Counted from the stretch's first letter, positions 8,422 to 18,236 are shown. The stretch is DNA of 64,000 nt from VRUE01 sp963817905 (GCA_963817905.1 CAWFPS010000002.1:248001-312000), one strand, 5' to 3'. The notes: a model not told the origin generated them from the sequence alone. A program made the numbers and translations.

Positions 8422-8506
8422 TGCGCCAGGAGGAGCGGCATGTCTTCGGGGTCGCGTAAACGGACCCATGAAACAAAGGCGCATCAACGACAAAGGAGGA
8501 TGCACC

Positions 8507-9001
8507 ATGCAGAAGATCGTCCCCAACCTGTGGTTCGACACAGAAGCCGAGGAGGCGGCGCGCTTCTACGTGTCCGTCTTCGACGATTCGCGCATCGTCA
8601 GGGTCATCCACTACAACGAGGCCGTTCCGAGCAAGGCCGGCATGGCGGTAACCGTCGAATGGGAGGTCGAAGGCCAGCGCTTCGTCGGTATCAACGGTGG
8701 GCCGCAGTTCAAGTTCGACGAGGCCGTCTCCTTCCAAATCAACTGCGCCGACCAGGCCGAGATCGACTATTACTGGGAGAAGCTGGCGGCCGACGGCGGC
8801 AAGGAAGGTGCGTGCGGTTGGGTGACCGACAAGTACGGCCTCTGCTGGCAGGTCGTCCCGGCCGGCCTCGAGGAGCTGCTCGGCGACGATGACCCGGAGC
8901 GGGCTCGGCGCGCGATGGAAGCGCTGCTGAAGATGGGCAAGCTCGACATCGCGGCCCTGCGGGCGGCTGGGAGTTCTCCGCTGTCGTCAAGGACCACCTG
9001 A
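8507..9001 (+). CDS. VOC/PhnB-like protein (3-demethylubiquinone methyltransferase-like fold)
   Basis: A 164-residue protein that begins MQKIVPNLWFDTEAEEAARFY, the classic opening of PhnB/YjdN-type proteins in the vicinal-oxygen-chelate superfamily. The ATG follows an AAAGGAGGA ribosome binding site. The GINGGPQFKF and YYWEKLAADGG segments, and CGWVTDKYGLCWQVVP, are conserved in the family. These proteins are often misnamed methyltransferases; the biochemical role is unknown. It closes the reductase cluster. Confidence 0.85.
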   Translation: MQKIVPNLWFDTEAEEAARFYVSVFDDSRIVRVIHYNEAVPSKAGMAVTVEWEVEGQRFVGINGGPQFKFDEAVSFQINCADQAEIDYYWEKLAADGGKEGACGWVTDKYGLCWQVVPAGLEELLGDDDPERARRAMEALLKMGKLDIAALRAAGSSPLSSRTT

Positions 9002-9066
9002 AGCGCCCGCTCGGCACCCACGGCGGCGCTCGCGCAAGCTTCGCGTTGGGATGATAATCTAAACCG

Positions 9067-9081
9067 GACGCATCATGCGTC
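9067..9081. promoter_or_regulatory. Palindrome at ATPase start, copy A
   Basis: GACGCAT-C-ATGCGTC is a perfect 7-bp inverted repeat ending one base before the ATPase start codon. An extended -10-like TGATGATAAT lies just upstream, so a bound protein would block the promoter or ribosome access. The same 15 bases, plus 9 of the next 10, recur at 20289. Confidence 0.55.
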
Positions 9082-9082
9082 A

Positions 9083-10291
9083 ATGACGACGTATCCTGAT
9101 AAGGTCTGGAACGTGGCCCGCGAGCCAAGCGCCATCCTCTTTCCGACCGACCGGCCGCTTCCCGCGGAGCTCTTGATCGGCCGCGGCGAGGACGTGCGGG
9201 AGATCGCCGTGACGCTCGCCGGCGGTGGGAATCTGGTGATCTCCGGCCCCCGGCGAACTGGCAAGACCAGCGTCTGCGATGCCGCCCTGCGCCGCCTCGA
9301 AGACGACGGCCTCTACGTCGTCGAAGTCGACCTCTTCCGCATCGCCTCGGCCGCCGAGCTGGCCGAAGCGCTGGTCGCCCAGACGATCGCCAACCGCTCG
9401 GCGCTGCGGCGGATCGTCCACCAGGCCCGCGAAGCCGGGCGCCTGGTCGCCGACGCGGCCGGCGTCGCGGCCGTGGTCAAATCGAAGACCGAGCTCGGCG
9501 AGGAGATGGAGATCGCCTTCACGCCGCACCTCGCCCGTCGCGACCCCGAGCGCTACCTCGACTACGCCCTCGCCCTCCCCGGCCGCATCGGCGAGGCCGA
9601 CGGTAAGCGCGTCGTCCTCTTCTTCGACGAGTTCCAGGAGATCGCCGGCCCGCGCGCGCCCTACGGGGACCCTGACGCGCTGACCAAGCTGATGCGGGCG
9701 ATCTTTCAGCGCAGCCCGCAGCTGAGCGTGCTCTTCGCGGGGTCGATCGAGCACCTGATGCGCGATCTCTTCACGCCTCGCCAGCGTGCCCTCAGCCAGT
9801 TCGGCAGCTTCCACGAGCTGCGGCCGATCGCGGCGGGGGATTGGGCCGACGGCCTCGCCGCCCGCTTCGCCCTGGACCGTTGCGAGGTGGACGAGCTCGC
9901 CTTGCGCCGGCTGGTCGAGCTCGGAGCCGGGCATCCCCGGGCGACGATGCTGATCGCCCAGAAGACCCACATGACCGCGGTGCTGCTGGAGACTCGCGCG
10001 ATCGATTTGCCCGCGGTCGAGCAGGGCTATCGCGCTGCCCTGGAAGGCGAGCGCGTCAACCACGAGCAGAGCGTCGAGCGGCTGCGCGGTGTCCACCGCT
10101 ATGCCCTGGAGGTGGCTCGTCGCATCGCCCGCGGCGAGCCCCCCTACCGCGACCTGCCCCGCAACTCGGTGCGGCGCGCGCTCGAAGAGCTGCGGGGGAT
10201 CGGGATCGCCCGCAGCGCGAGCCGGGGCGATTGGCGGATCACCGACCCCTTGCTCGCTCGCTACCTCGCCGAGCTCGACCCGTTGCCCTGA
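9083..10291 (+). CDS. AAA ATPase of the archaeal ATPase/prokaryotic DEXX type
   Basis: A 402-residue P-loop ATPase. The Walker A motif GPRRTGKTS lies near residue 55 and Walker B VVLFFDEFQE near residue 175. The sensor-like LSVLFAGSIEHLMRDLF follows, and the C-terminal third reads as a winged helix (LPRNSVRRALEELRGIGIAR, then WRITDPLLARYL). This is the layout of COG1672-type ATPases, often linked to mobile elements or toxin-antitoxin-like loci. The gene stands alone, and no clear Shine-Dalgarno sequence precedes the ATG. The palindrome at its start suggests autoregulation. The function is unknown. Confidence 0.8.
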   Translation: MTTYPDKVWNVAREPSAILFPTDRPLPAELLIGRGEDVREIAVTLAGGGNLVISGPRRTGKTSVCDAALRRLEDDGLYVVEVDLFRIASAAELAEALVAQTIANRSALRRIVHQAREAGRLVADAAGVAAVVKSKTELGEEMEIAFTPHLARRDPERYLDYALALPGRIGEADGKRVVLFFDEFQEIAGPRAPYGDPDALTKLMRAIFQRSPQLSVLFAGSIEHLMRDLFTPRQRALSQFGSFHELRPIAAGDWADGLAARFALDRCEVDELALRRLVELGAGHPRATMLIAQKTHMTAVLLETRAIDLPAVEQGYRAALEGERVNHEQSVERLRGVHRYALEVARRIARGEPPYRDLPRNSVRRALEELRGIGIARSASRGDWRITDPLLARYLAELDPLP

Positions 10292-10399
10292 GCTCACGGT
10301 TAGCTCTGGGCTGATGCTCGCGATGGCAACGCCCACGCTGGGGCAAGAAACCCGAAGTTCGCGAGTAGGTTCCCGGCGCGGCCGGGGCGGCGAAGGAAC

Positions 10400-12001
10400 C
10401 TACCGGGATGCGCCCGGATCCCACCACCGCGCCATTTCCAGCTCGGCTCGCAGTCGCCCGATGTCGGGTGCGGGTTTGTCCTGCCGGGTGAGCAGATGGG
10501 CATCGTGCTCAAACTCGCGCAGGAGCGCCTCCAGGGGTGGGCGCTGCTTCTCGCGCTGGGCGGCGGCCCGTGGGGACATTCCCCCGAGCGCGGGAAGGCG
10601 CTCGTCGGGCCAGTGCGCGAGCCAGGCGTCGATCGCCTCCTGGGAGGCTCCGAACGGCATCGGCCCGCCGGCGCCCACGCGAGGCATGTCCTGTGCCGGG
10701 TCGATCGTCGACCGGCGCGACATCTCGGGCTCGAGTCCCTGCTCCCGCAAGAGCTCGAGCAGCCCCGCCAGCCGCTCCTCGGAGTTGACCTCCACCTCAA
10801 AGCCGTCCTCGGCCGGCTTCAGGCGGCCGCGCAGCCAGCGCGGCGCCTCATCGGGCTCCTCGATCTCCCCGTCCTCGGGCCCAAGCTGAGCGCGCAGCTG
10901 GGCGAGGCCGGTCTCGCGCTCCATCTCGGTCAGCTCGCGGCCCCACCAGCTGAGCTCGTCCTCCTCCTCGGTGCGGAAATCCGGGTGCGAGGAAAGCCGC
11001 TCCCTGGCCGTCGCAACGCTCCTCACAGCCACCTGCGCGGTGATCAGCCGCAGCCGGTCGCCGTCGGTATTGGTCAGCACCGGGCCGGCTTCGCGCCGGC
11101 GCCGAAGCTCGCCGGCGATCGTCGGGGCCATGCTGCCGACCACCTTGCCCATCAGGTCTGCGACCAAAGGGGGAGCTGGGTCGTCCAGCTCGACGATCAC
11201 GCCGTAAGGCGGCGGCTGCTTGCGGTTCAGCGCGCGCCTGCGAGCGCGCTTGCCGGTCAACACCCGGGCCAGGTCGGCGGTCGCCTCGCGCGCCAGGTCG
11301 GCCGCCCAGTCCCCCTCGGAGGGGCGCATCGTCAGCACCGCCCCGGTGGTCCGCCAGGTTCCGCCAAGCGCCACCAGGGAGCCCAGCAGAACGCTCCAGC
11401 GGCTCGCTCCCTCGAGCTGCTCGGGTGGAATCGCGGCGTAGCGGCGCGCGCCGGTGACGAGGTCGGTCAGCCAGACCCCGGGGGCGGGTTCGGGGTCGGC
11501 CACCTGCCAGAGTCCAAAGGCGCAGGTCTCGAGCCAGTCGCGGGCCGCTTCCGCGAGAACGGGCTCCGTTTCGGGATCGGTGGCGAACAGCGCCAGCGGC
11601 GCAGCCGATTCCTCGATCTCAGGTTCGGGCCCGTCCTCGTCGTCCTCGTCGTCCAGCAGCCAGGCATGCTCGATCGCCAGCCGCACGATCCCCTCGCGCC
11701 GCTCCGCGAACCGGCTTGCATCTGTCCCGAGCTGTTCGAGGTCGGCGAGCTCGGTGTCCGGCTCGGCCTCCTCCAGCTCCTCGAGCCATTCGCGCGCGGT
11801 CGCGGCGATCGTCTCTTGCAGGTCGGGTCGTTCCTCGACGAGCTCGTCGAGCCCCTCCCGCAAGCGGTAGAGCAGCTCGCGATCGGAGAAGTCATCCAGA
11901 GCGCCCCGCTCCTCCATCTCCAGCTTCTCGCCTGACAGGTTTCGCCGGTGGAGCTGCTCCAGCGCCCGGGCACGGACTTCCTGGGCTTCTTCGTCGCCGG
12001 G
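10400..12001 (-). pseudogene. C-terminal part of frameshifted SEC-C/TPR-like gene
   Basis: About 533 codons in the frame that continues the upstream gene at 11999-12001 (PGDEEAQEVRARALEQLHRR). The region is acidic and helical, with a C-terminal segment (WLAHWPDERLPALGGMSPREA-like, then PPLEALLREFE) found in SEC-C and tetratricopeptide-like proteins of unknown function. The N-terminal 170 codons lie in another frame to the right. One extra base near 12001-12010 would explain the break (GKQLHED followed by PGDEEAQ). No credible start lies at the junction, so unless it is a sequencing error the gene is broken. Confidence 0.6.
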
Positions 12002-12518
12002 TATCCTCGTGCAGCTGCTTTCCGACCAGGACGAGCGCATCGAGCAGCCGCTCGGCCTCTGCCAGGTGCTGGGCCAGGACGGCGACGCCGCTCGGGTCGA
12101 CGTGAGCGTCCAGCGCGTCGTCGAGCAGCGCGACCGCTCGCTCGCCGTCTTCGTCGACGACGCGAGCGACTTCGGCCGCAAGGGTCAGGGCCGTGACGCT
12201 TTCGGGGGCGAGCCGCTGCGCCTCGCTCGCGACCGTCCGCGCGCGTTCAGCCGATCCCTTCTCCCGAAGGCGTAGGGCGAGACCCTCTGGCGACGGCAGA
12301 TCCTCGAACTCCTCCACGAGGAGCTCCGCGACTCGCTCCGGGGCCGTGTCGGGCGAGAGCGCCTCCCGGGCGCGGCGTTCCGCCTCGGCGAGCGCTTGCT
12401 CGATCTCGCGCTCCTCGGAGGTCAGCTGCTCGCGTGGTGACCGCTGCTTTGCGCCCCGGCCACCGCTCCGCTTGCGCCCTCGCTTGCGCTTCCTCGACTT
12501 CGCCATGCCTCCGCTCAC
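11892..12518 (-). pseudogene. N-terminal part of the same frameshifted gene
   Basis: The start is at 12518 or, more likely, MAKSRKRKRGRK at 12506. A very basic N-terminus is followed by acidic helical sequence with TPR-like Ala-rich helices. Real coding sequence runs to about GKQLHED near 12005; after that the frame gives only Arg/Pro-rich shadow sequence and a stop, while the adjacent frame resumes the helical protein. The two pieces together would give roughly 700 residues. Confidence 0.6.
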
Positions 12519-12649
12519 CTCCCGTTTTGGCTGGTCAGCCTAATGCCAACGGAGCGACGTCCTGGCGGGAGTGGGCCCGGATCACTCGATGGGGCGACGG
12601 CGGATTGAGTCGCGTGGGGTCTAAATGCTGTCCGATTGCTGACACATCT

Positions 12650-12671
12650 GCGCCTGAGCGGGCTCAGGCGC
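12650..12671 (+). terminator. Hairpin in the leader of the giant secreted protein gene
   Basis: Perfect 10-bp stem GCGCCTGAGC / GCTCAGGCGC with a two-base loop, followed by TTATTTCC and 38 bases before ATG 12710. It looks like a weak intrinsic terminator or an attenuator; no plus-strand gene precedes it closely. Confidence 0.45.
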
Positions 12672-12709
12672 TTATTTCCGACTGAGCGCTCGCCGATACT
12701 CGGCCCCCG

Positions 12710-15700
12710 ATGGTCAGGCAAGGGATCGGAATCGCGGCACTCGCGTGCCTCGCGATCATGGCGTTCGCCGCGGTCGAGTCCGCGCCCGCCGAGGGCGCCC
12801 AGCGACGCGCCAAGCCGCTGGTCAAGGTGCTCGCCCCGCACGAAGGGGCGATCGTCCAGGGTCGCGCGGTCACCGTGCGGGTGCGCCTCGCGCCCGGGGC
12901 GGGCCTGCGCAGCGCCAGGCTGAACGGCGCCGGGGTGCGGCGCCTGGTGCGGCGCCGGAGCGGGTCGCGGCTGCTGGTCGCGCGGATCGCCCAGGGGCGG
13001 GTGCGGGCCCTGCGCCGGGGACGCAACTTCCTCCACCTCGTCGTCCGCCGCGGCAAGCGGCGCGCCCTGCGCACGATCGGGTTCACCCTGGTGCGATCCT
13101 CGCGGCAGCTGGTGCGGCGCTTCCGCGCCGGCTACGTGCGCGGTCGCGGGCTGGGCGTCGGCATGCGGCTCTCCCGCCTGCACGCCAAGGTCCGGGTGAC
13201 GCTGAACGGTCGCGACGTCTCCAAGCGGTTCGCCGGCGGGCTCTCGGCCCGGCGCGCGGCCAGGCTCGGCGCCGGCGAGGGCCTGCGCCACGGGCACAAC
13301 GCGCTGCGCGTCCGGGTCACTCACCACGGCGGCGCGATCCGCCGCTTCCGCCGCGACATCGTCGTTCCCCGCTCGGCCACGATCGCCGGCGCCGGGCGCG
13401 ACCGCGGCGTGCCCGCCGGCACCGGCGTGACCCTCGACGGCAGCTCCTCGCGGGTCGCGCTTCGCCCCGGCGGCGGTCGCATAAAGGGCGGCCTGAACTT
13501 CTCCTGGCGCCTGGTGAGCGTGCCCCGCGGCAGCAGCGCGACCCTCGCCGGGCGCCACTCCAAGCGCCCCCGCCTGCGCACCGACCGGCCCGGCCGCTAC
13601 GTCGTCCGCCTGGCGACGACGATGCGCTCGGAACCGTCGGGGCGCCACACCTCGACCTCGGCGGACGAAGTCGAAGTGGTCGCGGAACCGCAGCCGCTGG
13701 TCCCCGTCGACACCGGCGCCACGGTCGGTGAAGCGAACGGGATCGCGGTCGGGGTGACCCGCGAGTGCGAAGGCTCGGGCGCCACCGCGCAGCCCTGCTT
13801 CTACCCGGCGCCGGGCGCCGCCGACGACCTGCAGGTGCTGACGCTCGACCGTACGACGCTCGAACCGATCTCGAACAAGTCCTACTCGAGCACCGAACTC
13901 GGAGCGTTCGCCATCGCGATGGAAGAACTCAACGAAAACTACGCGCTGCCGAACACGAAGCCGAAGTGGGAGACCGGCAAGCTGGTCGCGATCGTGTTGC
14001 GCGAAGGCTCCCTCGGCGCAAGCGAAGCTCTTGCGAATGGCCTCGGCAGCTTCAACGTCAGCAGCGAAGACGGCGAAGCGCAGCCGCTCAAGGGCCTCGG
14101 CGAAGCGCCCTTCTCGCTGGTCGCGGTCCCGGGCACGCTCGAAGGCAAGGCCGCGCTCAACTACGGCGGGGCGAAGATCGCGGCGCCGGACGGAGCCGGC
14201 GGCGCCCCGGGGGCGATCTCGGGCTACCTCAAGGTCGTCTCCGACACCCCTGGCCAGGAAGAAGGCGGGGCGGGCGAATTCACCCGCGCCTTCACCTGGC
14301 CGGATTCGATCGCCTACGACACGCGGGTTCCGCCGGGCCCGGAAGCCTCCGGCGAATCCGACAGCATTCGGATCGGCGCCGCCAAGCTGCCGGTCGTGCC
14401 CGGCGGCGAACCGGTCGATCGCGACGGCTTCGCCGTCTTCGCCTTCAACCCGCTCGAACCGGAAGGATCCCTGGAACGAGTCGCCTTCATCGGCAACGCC
14501 GGCGGCGCCGGCACGAATACCGGGCTCGACTGGAGCGAACTCTCCTCGAAGCTGAAGTACGCGATAGAAGGACGGCTCGGCGTAGCCCTGGTCTCCAACG
14601 GCGATATCGGCCGCTTCGCCACAGAGCCGGACACGAGCTACTTCCCCACCGTGCAGCGCCAGCTCGAACTGCTCGGCGCCAACCCCGACACCTTCGCCCG
14701 CGCCGTGCGCAGCGACGGCACCTACTCGATGCTCTCGGCCGGCGAACGGCCGGGCGCCCCCAACATTCCCGGTCAGGTTCGCGCCGCCTACAGCGCCAGC
14801 TCGGCGATCGCCGAAGGCGTCAAGGAAGGCTCGAAGCTGGGGGTCGGCCCCGGCCGGCTGACCGGCGTGCTGCAGCGGGCCAGCTACGGCGCCGTCTTCC
14901 CCTCCAACGGCGATCCGCGCGGCTCCACGCCGGAACCCGAGATGCTGCAGGCGATCTACCGGGAGCAGTCGCCCTGGCTGCTGACGCCGTCCTCCGGGGC
15001 GAGCACCGCCGGCTGCCAGCAGCTCGCCTTCGCCTACATAACCCAGGCGATCGGCATCTCGACCCCGGAAGAACTGCCGCTCTGGAGCGGCGCCGACTCC
15101 TCCGCCTGCCAGGGCATCGACCACACCGGCACGAGCGGGACGCGCAGCCCCGACACGCTCGCCGGCGACTCCTGCGCGACGACCGAAGCCGCCGCCGGCG
15201 GTGCCGAACCGGCCAACGTCCGCACCGCCTCGCTGCGCATGCGCGGCCGCTACACCGACCTCGATCAGGTCTTCGGCGAAGGGCAGATCAACGACGTGGC
15301 GTATCCGGCCGGCGCACCCTTCGCCGAAGCCGATCTCACCTGCGCCAAGAACCAGATGATCGACGAGGTCAAGGCTCGCACGCAGACGATGGCCCTGGTC
15401 GGACAGCTCGAAAAGGTCCAGTACGAGTCCGAAGGCAGGGTGGTGACCGAACTGCAGGTCGTCGCCGCGGAAGTCGAAGCGCTGATGCTGAGCAAGCTGA
15501 AGAAGGAGATCCAGAACAGCGGCCGGGCGACCGGCGCCTTCTGGGCCGGCTTCGCCCTGCAGACGCTCGCCTCGGTGGCGAAGATCGGCGCGACGCTGTC
15601 CGGCTCGGGAACCGCCGCCGCGATCGGCTTCCAGATCCTCGGCCAGTCCGCCTCGCTCGGCCAGGGGGTCGCCTCGGTGGTCCAGGCCGAGGCCGGCAAC

Positions 15701-17536
15701 CCGGTCACGCTCACCGACGAATACCTGCTGCTCGCTTCCCAGCTCCATCAGGAAGCGGTCAAGATCGAAGTCCAGATCGAGGAAGTGCTCGCCGCCCAGC
15801 AGCAGGGGATCCTGCTGAGCGAGGCGGCGCTGCTCTCCGACCCGGGCCGGCTGGCGATCGTCAACGCGAGAACGTCCGAACAGGAAGGCTGGCAGGTGAC
15901 GCCGGAAGGCCAGCTGAAGGCGCAGAACATCTACCTCTACCGGGTGCGCCAGCTCGCCTACCAGGACTTTTGGCCGCAGGCCTACAGCGGCGTGCGGCTC
16001 GAGTACAGCGGGATATGCGAGAGCGAAGCCTGCTGGCGGGACGGCGAATGGAGGGGGTTCGCAAACAACGAACCCGTCCCCGGCTACAGCATGGTCCGCG
16101 CCGGCCAGGGCAGCTGCATGAACAACAGCTACTTCAGGGGCGCGGCGTCGGGGTCGCCGGGGGGGATCGGCGAGGGCAACGAGTACCAGCCGGGCGCGAC
16201 GCCGCCCCCGACGGGCCAGCTGCCGCCCGCCTACCTCGATTACCTGATGGCATCGAGCTCGGAACTGAAGAACGGCAAGGTCGACCTGGCGAGCCTGGGC
16301 ACGGTCGAACTCTTCTTCGAAGAACCGACCGACCAGGCGAACCAGGCCAACCACGGCTCGGAACCGCCCGGCTTCTACGCGCCGGAATTCTGGTGGCAGA
16401 ACCTCGAAATGAAGCGCCAGGTCCACTGCAACGGCGAAAGCGGCAAGCTCGCGGTCGAAAAGATCGCCGGCCCCTACGCCGAAATCGAACCGAACGTGGT
16501 CTGGCCGACGCCGCCCCGCCCCTTCTGCGGAGAAGAAACGGTGACCGGGGCGAAGCGCGTGACCTGCACCTACGACCAGGGCTACTTCGCCGAATCCTCA
16601 ATCGATCTCGCCTCTTTGGTCACCGGGCTGGGCGGCGACCCCGAAAAGTCGGGGGTCTGGATCTACGCCTTCGGCGGCGCCGGCGCCCACGGCGAAGACG
16701 GCGGCACGGGTGGCGGCGGTGGCCTCGCGCGGACCTACTACGGGAGCGCCGAGAGGTTCGCGAGCACCTTCGGTTCCTCGACCCTCCGCTACTACCTGGG
16801 CGCAATCGGGGCGGGCAAGACCGGCGCGGGCGGGGCCTCGACCCTGGTCGCGGTCGGCAACGTCTCCTCGAGCGCCGAATCGCCCTGCGTCGTCGCCGAC
16901 CCGGACGGGATCGAACCGGCCGGGAAGACGATCGCGATCAACGGCTTCCACTCCGGCAGCAAGGAAGGATGCAGCACCCAAAACGTCGTCCTGCTCGCGG
17001 GTGGCGGCGGTGGCGGCGGTCACTCGAGCAGCACCGGCGACAACGGCAAGGACGGCGGCGGTGGCGGCAAGGCGTACGCGACAACGCGGTCGATGGTCGC
17101 CGGCGGCGGCGATGGGATCTCGAACAAGTCGGGCCACCGTGGCCGCGGCGGCTTCAACGGGGAAGGCGGCAAGGCGGCCGAAGGCGGCGGCAAGGCGGGA
17201 GGGGGTGGGACCGGCGGGACCGGCGGCAGCGCCGGCTCCGGCGGCAAGGCGACTTGGGTCAACGCGGGCCCCTTCTACGGCGCCGAATCGCTCGGGACCG
17301 GCGGCGAAGACGGCAGCGGCAAGGGCGGCCACGGGGGAGGTGGCGGCGGCGGCTTCGGCGGTGGCGGCGGTGGCGGCGACGGCGGCCACAGCGGAGGCCT
17401 CAGCTACGGCGGCGCCGGCGGTGGTGGCGGCGGCAGCTTCGCCTACAAGGGCGACGCCCCGCCAACCGAACACGTGCCGAAGATCGAAGCGCCGGCGAGC
17501 AGCGGGTCGCTGGTGATCGTGATCGAACTCGGCTAG
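12710..17536 (+). CDS. Very large secreted protein with glycine-rich C-terminal domain
   Basis: 1608 residues. A signal peptide covers residues about 1-30 (IAALACLAIMAFAAV, then an AEGA cleavage area). Residues 30-220 are Arg-rich with beta-type repeats. The centre (about 340-1150) is a region I cannot place in a family; an Ala-rich helical stretch near 930-1010 could pack as a coiled coil or a membrane-associated hairpin. From about residue 1320 on it is extremely glycine-rich, with runs such as GGGGGGG separated by Ser, His and short hydrophobic strands (WIYAFGGAG, YLGAIGAG). This recalls the glycine-rich domains of animal receptors and bacterial adhesins. Glutamate is encoded mostly by GAA, unlike the neighbours, which favour GAG. 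It is likely surface-displayed; I see no catalytic motif. Confidence 0.75.
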   Translation: MVRQGIGIAALACLAIMAFAAVESAPAEGAQRRAKPLVKVLAPHEGAIVQGRAVTVRVRLAPGAGLRSARLNGAGVRRLVRRRSGSRLLVARIAQGRVRALRRGRNFLHLVVRRGKRRALRTIGFTLVRSSRQLVRRFRAGYVRGRGLGVGMRLSRLHAKVRVTLNGRDVSKRFAGGLSARRAARLGAGEGLRHGHNALRVRVTHHGGAIRRFRRDIVVPRSATIAGAGRDRGVPAGTGVTLDGSSSRVALRPGGGRIKGGLNFSWRLVSVPRGSSATLAGRHSKRPRLRTDRPGRYVVRLATTMRSEPSGRHTSTSADEVEVVAEPQPLVPVDTGATVGEANGIAVGVTRECEGSGATAQPCFYPAPGAADDLQVLTLDRTTLEPISNKSYSSTELGAFAIAMEELNENYALPNTKPKWETGKLVAIVLREGSLGASEALANGLGSFNVSSEDGEAQPLKGLGEAPFSLVAVPGTLEGKAALNYGGAKIAAPDGAGGAPGAISGYLKVVSDTPGQEEGGAGEFTRAFTWPDSIAYDTRVPPGPEASGESDSIRIGAAKLPVVPGGEPVDRDGFAVFAFNPLEPEGSLERVAFIGNAGGAGTNTGLDWSELSSKLKYAIEGRLGVALVSNGDIGRFATEPDTSYFPTVQRQLELLGANPDTFARAVRSDGTYSMLSAGERPGAPNIPGQVRAAYSASSAIAEGVKEGSKLGVGPGRLTGVLQRASYGAVFPSNGDPRGSTPEPEMLQAIYREQSPWLLTPSSGASTAGCQQLAFAYITQAIGISTPEELPLWSGADSSACQGIDHTGTSGTRSPDTLAGDSCATTEAAAGGAEPANVRTASLRMRGRYTDLDQVFGEGQINDVAYPAGAPFAEADLTCAKNQMIDEVKARTQTMALVGQLEKVQYESEGRVVTELQVVAAEVEALMLSKLKKEIQNSGRATGAFWAGFALQTLASVAKIGATLSGSGTAAAIGFQILGQSASLGQGVASVVQAEAGNPVTLTDEYLLLASQLHQEAVKIEVQIEEVLAAQQQGILLSEAALLSDPGRLAIVNARTSEQEGWQVTPEGQLKAQNIYLYRVRQLAYQDFWPQAYSGVRLEYSGICESEACWRDGEWRGFANNEPVPGYSMVRAGQGSCMNNSYFRGAASGSPGGIGEGNEYQPGATPPPTGQLPPAYLDYLMASSSELKNGKVDLASLGTVELFFEEPTDQANQANHGSEPPGFYAPEFWWQNLEMKRQVHCNGESGKLAVEKIAGPYAEIEPNVVWPTPPRPFCGEETVTGAKRVTCTYDQGYFAESSIDLASLVTGLGGDPEKSGVWIYAFGGAGAHGEDGGTGGGGGLARTYYGSAERFASTFGSSTLRYYLGAIGAGKTGAGGASTLVAVGNVSSSAESPCVVADPDGIEPAGKTIAINGFHSGSKEGCSTQNVVLLAGGGGGGGHSSSTGDNGKDGGGGGKAYATTRSMVAGGGDGISNKSGHRGRGGFNGEGGKAAEGGGKAGGGGTGGTGGSAGSGGKATWVNAGPFYGAESLGTGGEDGSGKGGHGGGGGGGFGGGGGGGDGGHSGGLSYGGAGGGGGGSFAYKGDAPPTEHVPKIEAPASSGSLVIVIELG

Positions 17537-17597
17537 CGATCCGACCGGCGAGTGGCCGGCGACCGGTCCGGTCTTGCTGGCGTTGCTTCGGCGCGTG

Positions 17598-17981
17598 TCA
17601 GACGCGGAGAACTGGCACTTCATCGAAGGAGGAGAAATCAGCGTCCTGGGTCACAACTCCAGCGCCGTGCCGCAGTGCGGTCGCAGCGATCCAGGTGTCG
17701 TGCCGTCGGAGGCGACGACCCCGATCCTTCTCGGCCGAGGCGATTCGGGCGAAGCAGCTTGCAACCTCGGGATCGACTGGCAGCAGGGAGTAGGTGGCCT
17801 GGACCCGCGAGAGAGTCGAGAGGCGCATCGCCCGCGCCTCGGCGTTGGTGGCCCGAAGTACCCCGAGCTCCAGCTCGGCTGCGGTGATCACCGAGACGGC
17901 GATCTGCTCGGGAAGCTCGCCAAGCTCGCGGCCGGTCCCTTGGGCGATGAAGACTGAGGTGTCGGCGATTGCCCGACTCAA
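17598..17981 (-). CDS. vapC: VapC-type PIN ribonuclease toxin
   Basis: A 127-residue PIN-domain protein. Acidic residues typical of VapC are visible: the Asp in IADTSVF, the Glu in TAAELELG, and the Asp residues of RRHDTWIAATA and VTQDADF. It starts at TTG 17981, overlapping the stop codon of the antitoxin gene, as in many vapBC operons. The family cleaves RNA, often initiator tRNA or 23S rRNA, and is held inactive by its antitoxin. Confidence 0.88.
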   Translation of the reverse strand: MSRAIADTSVFIAQGTGRELGELPEQIAVSVITAAELELGVLRATNAEARAMRLSTLSRVQATYSLLPVDPEVASCFARIASAEKDRGRRLRRHDTWIAATALRHGAGVVTQDADFSSFDEVPVLRV

Positions 17982-18226
17982 TCGTCGAGCTCGGCGCCGC
18001 GGACGTCGGCGAGATCGTTCAGCAGGCCAGTGTCGGCGGGCGCCTCGGTCACGATACGGCGCAACTCGCTGGCCGGGACCCAGGGATCGCGATCCTCGAC
18101 GTGGGGAAGGATGTCGGCGACCGGACGACGGTTGACCGTCAGCGTCAGTCGTTCGCCCGCCTCCAGCTCAGAGACAACGGCTGAGGTGGAATTCCTTAGC
18201 TCCCGAATCGAAACGGCGCGCGCCAT
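17978..18226 (-). CDS. Phd/YefM-type antitoxin
   Basis: An 82-residue protein starting MARAVSIRELRNSTSAVVSELEAGE, the standard opening of prevent-host-death (Phd/YefM) antitoxins, with LTVNRRPVADILP completing the DNA-binding fold. The C-terminus is acidic and would wrap the toxin. The open frame extends upstream, but the family start is clear. The gene overlaps the downstream VapC-type toxin by 4 bases. A small palindrome just upstream is a candidate autoregulatory site. Confidence 0.88.
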   Translation of the reverse strand: MARAVSIRELRNSTSAVVSELEAGERLTLTVNRRPVADILPHVEDRDPWVPASELRRIVTEAPADTGLLNDLADVRGAELDD

Positions 18227-18236
18227 GTGCACGACT

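Noticed and set aside
12515..16426. A 1303-codon open frame on the minus strand opposite the giant secreted protein
   Set aside because: Composition is the Arg/Gly/Ala/Val shadow typical of an antisense frame in GC-rich DNA; the plus frame has a signal peptide and coherent domains.
13765..17793. A 1342-codon plus-strand open frame overlapping the giant protein
   Set aside because: Nearly all Arg, Gly and Pro; it is the +1 shadow of the real gene.
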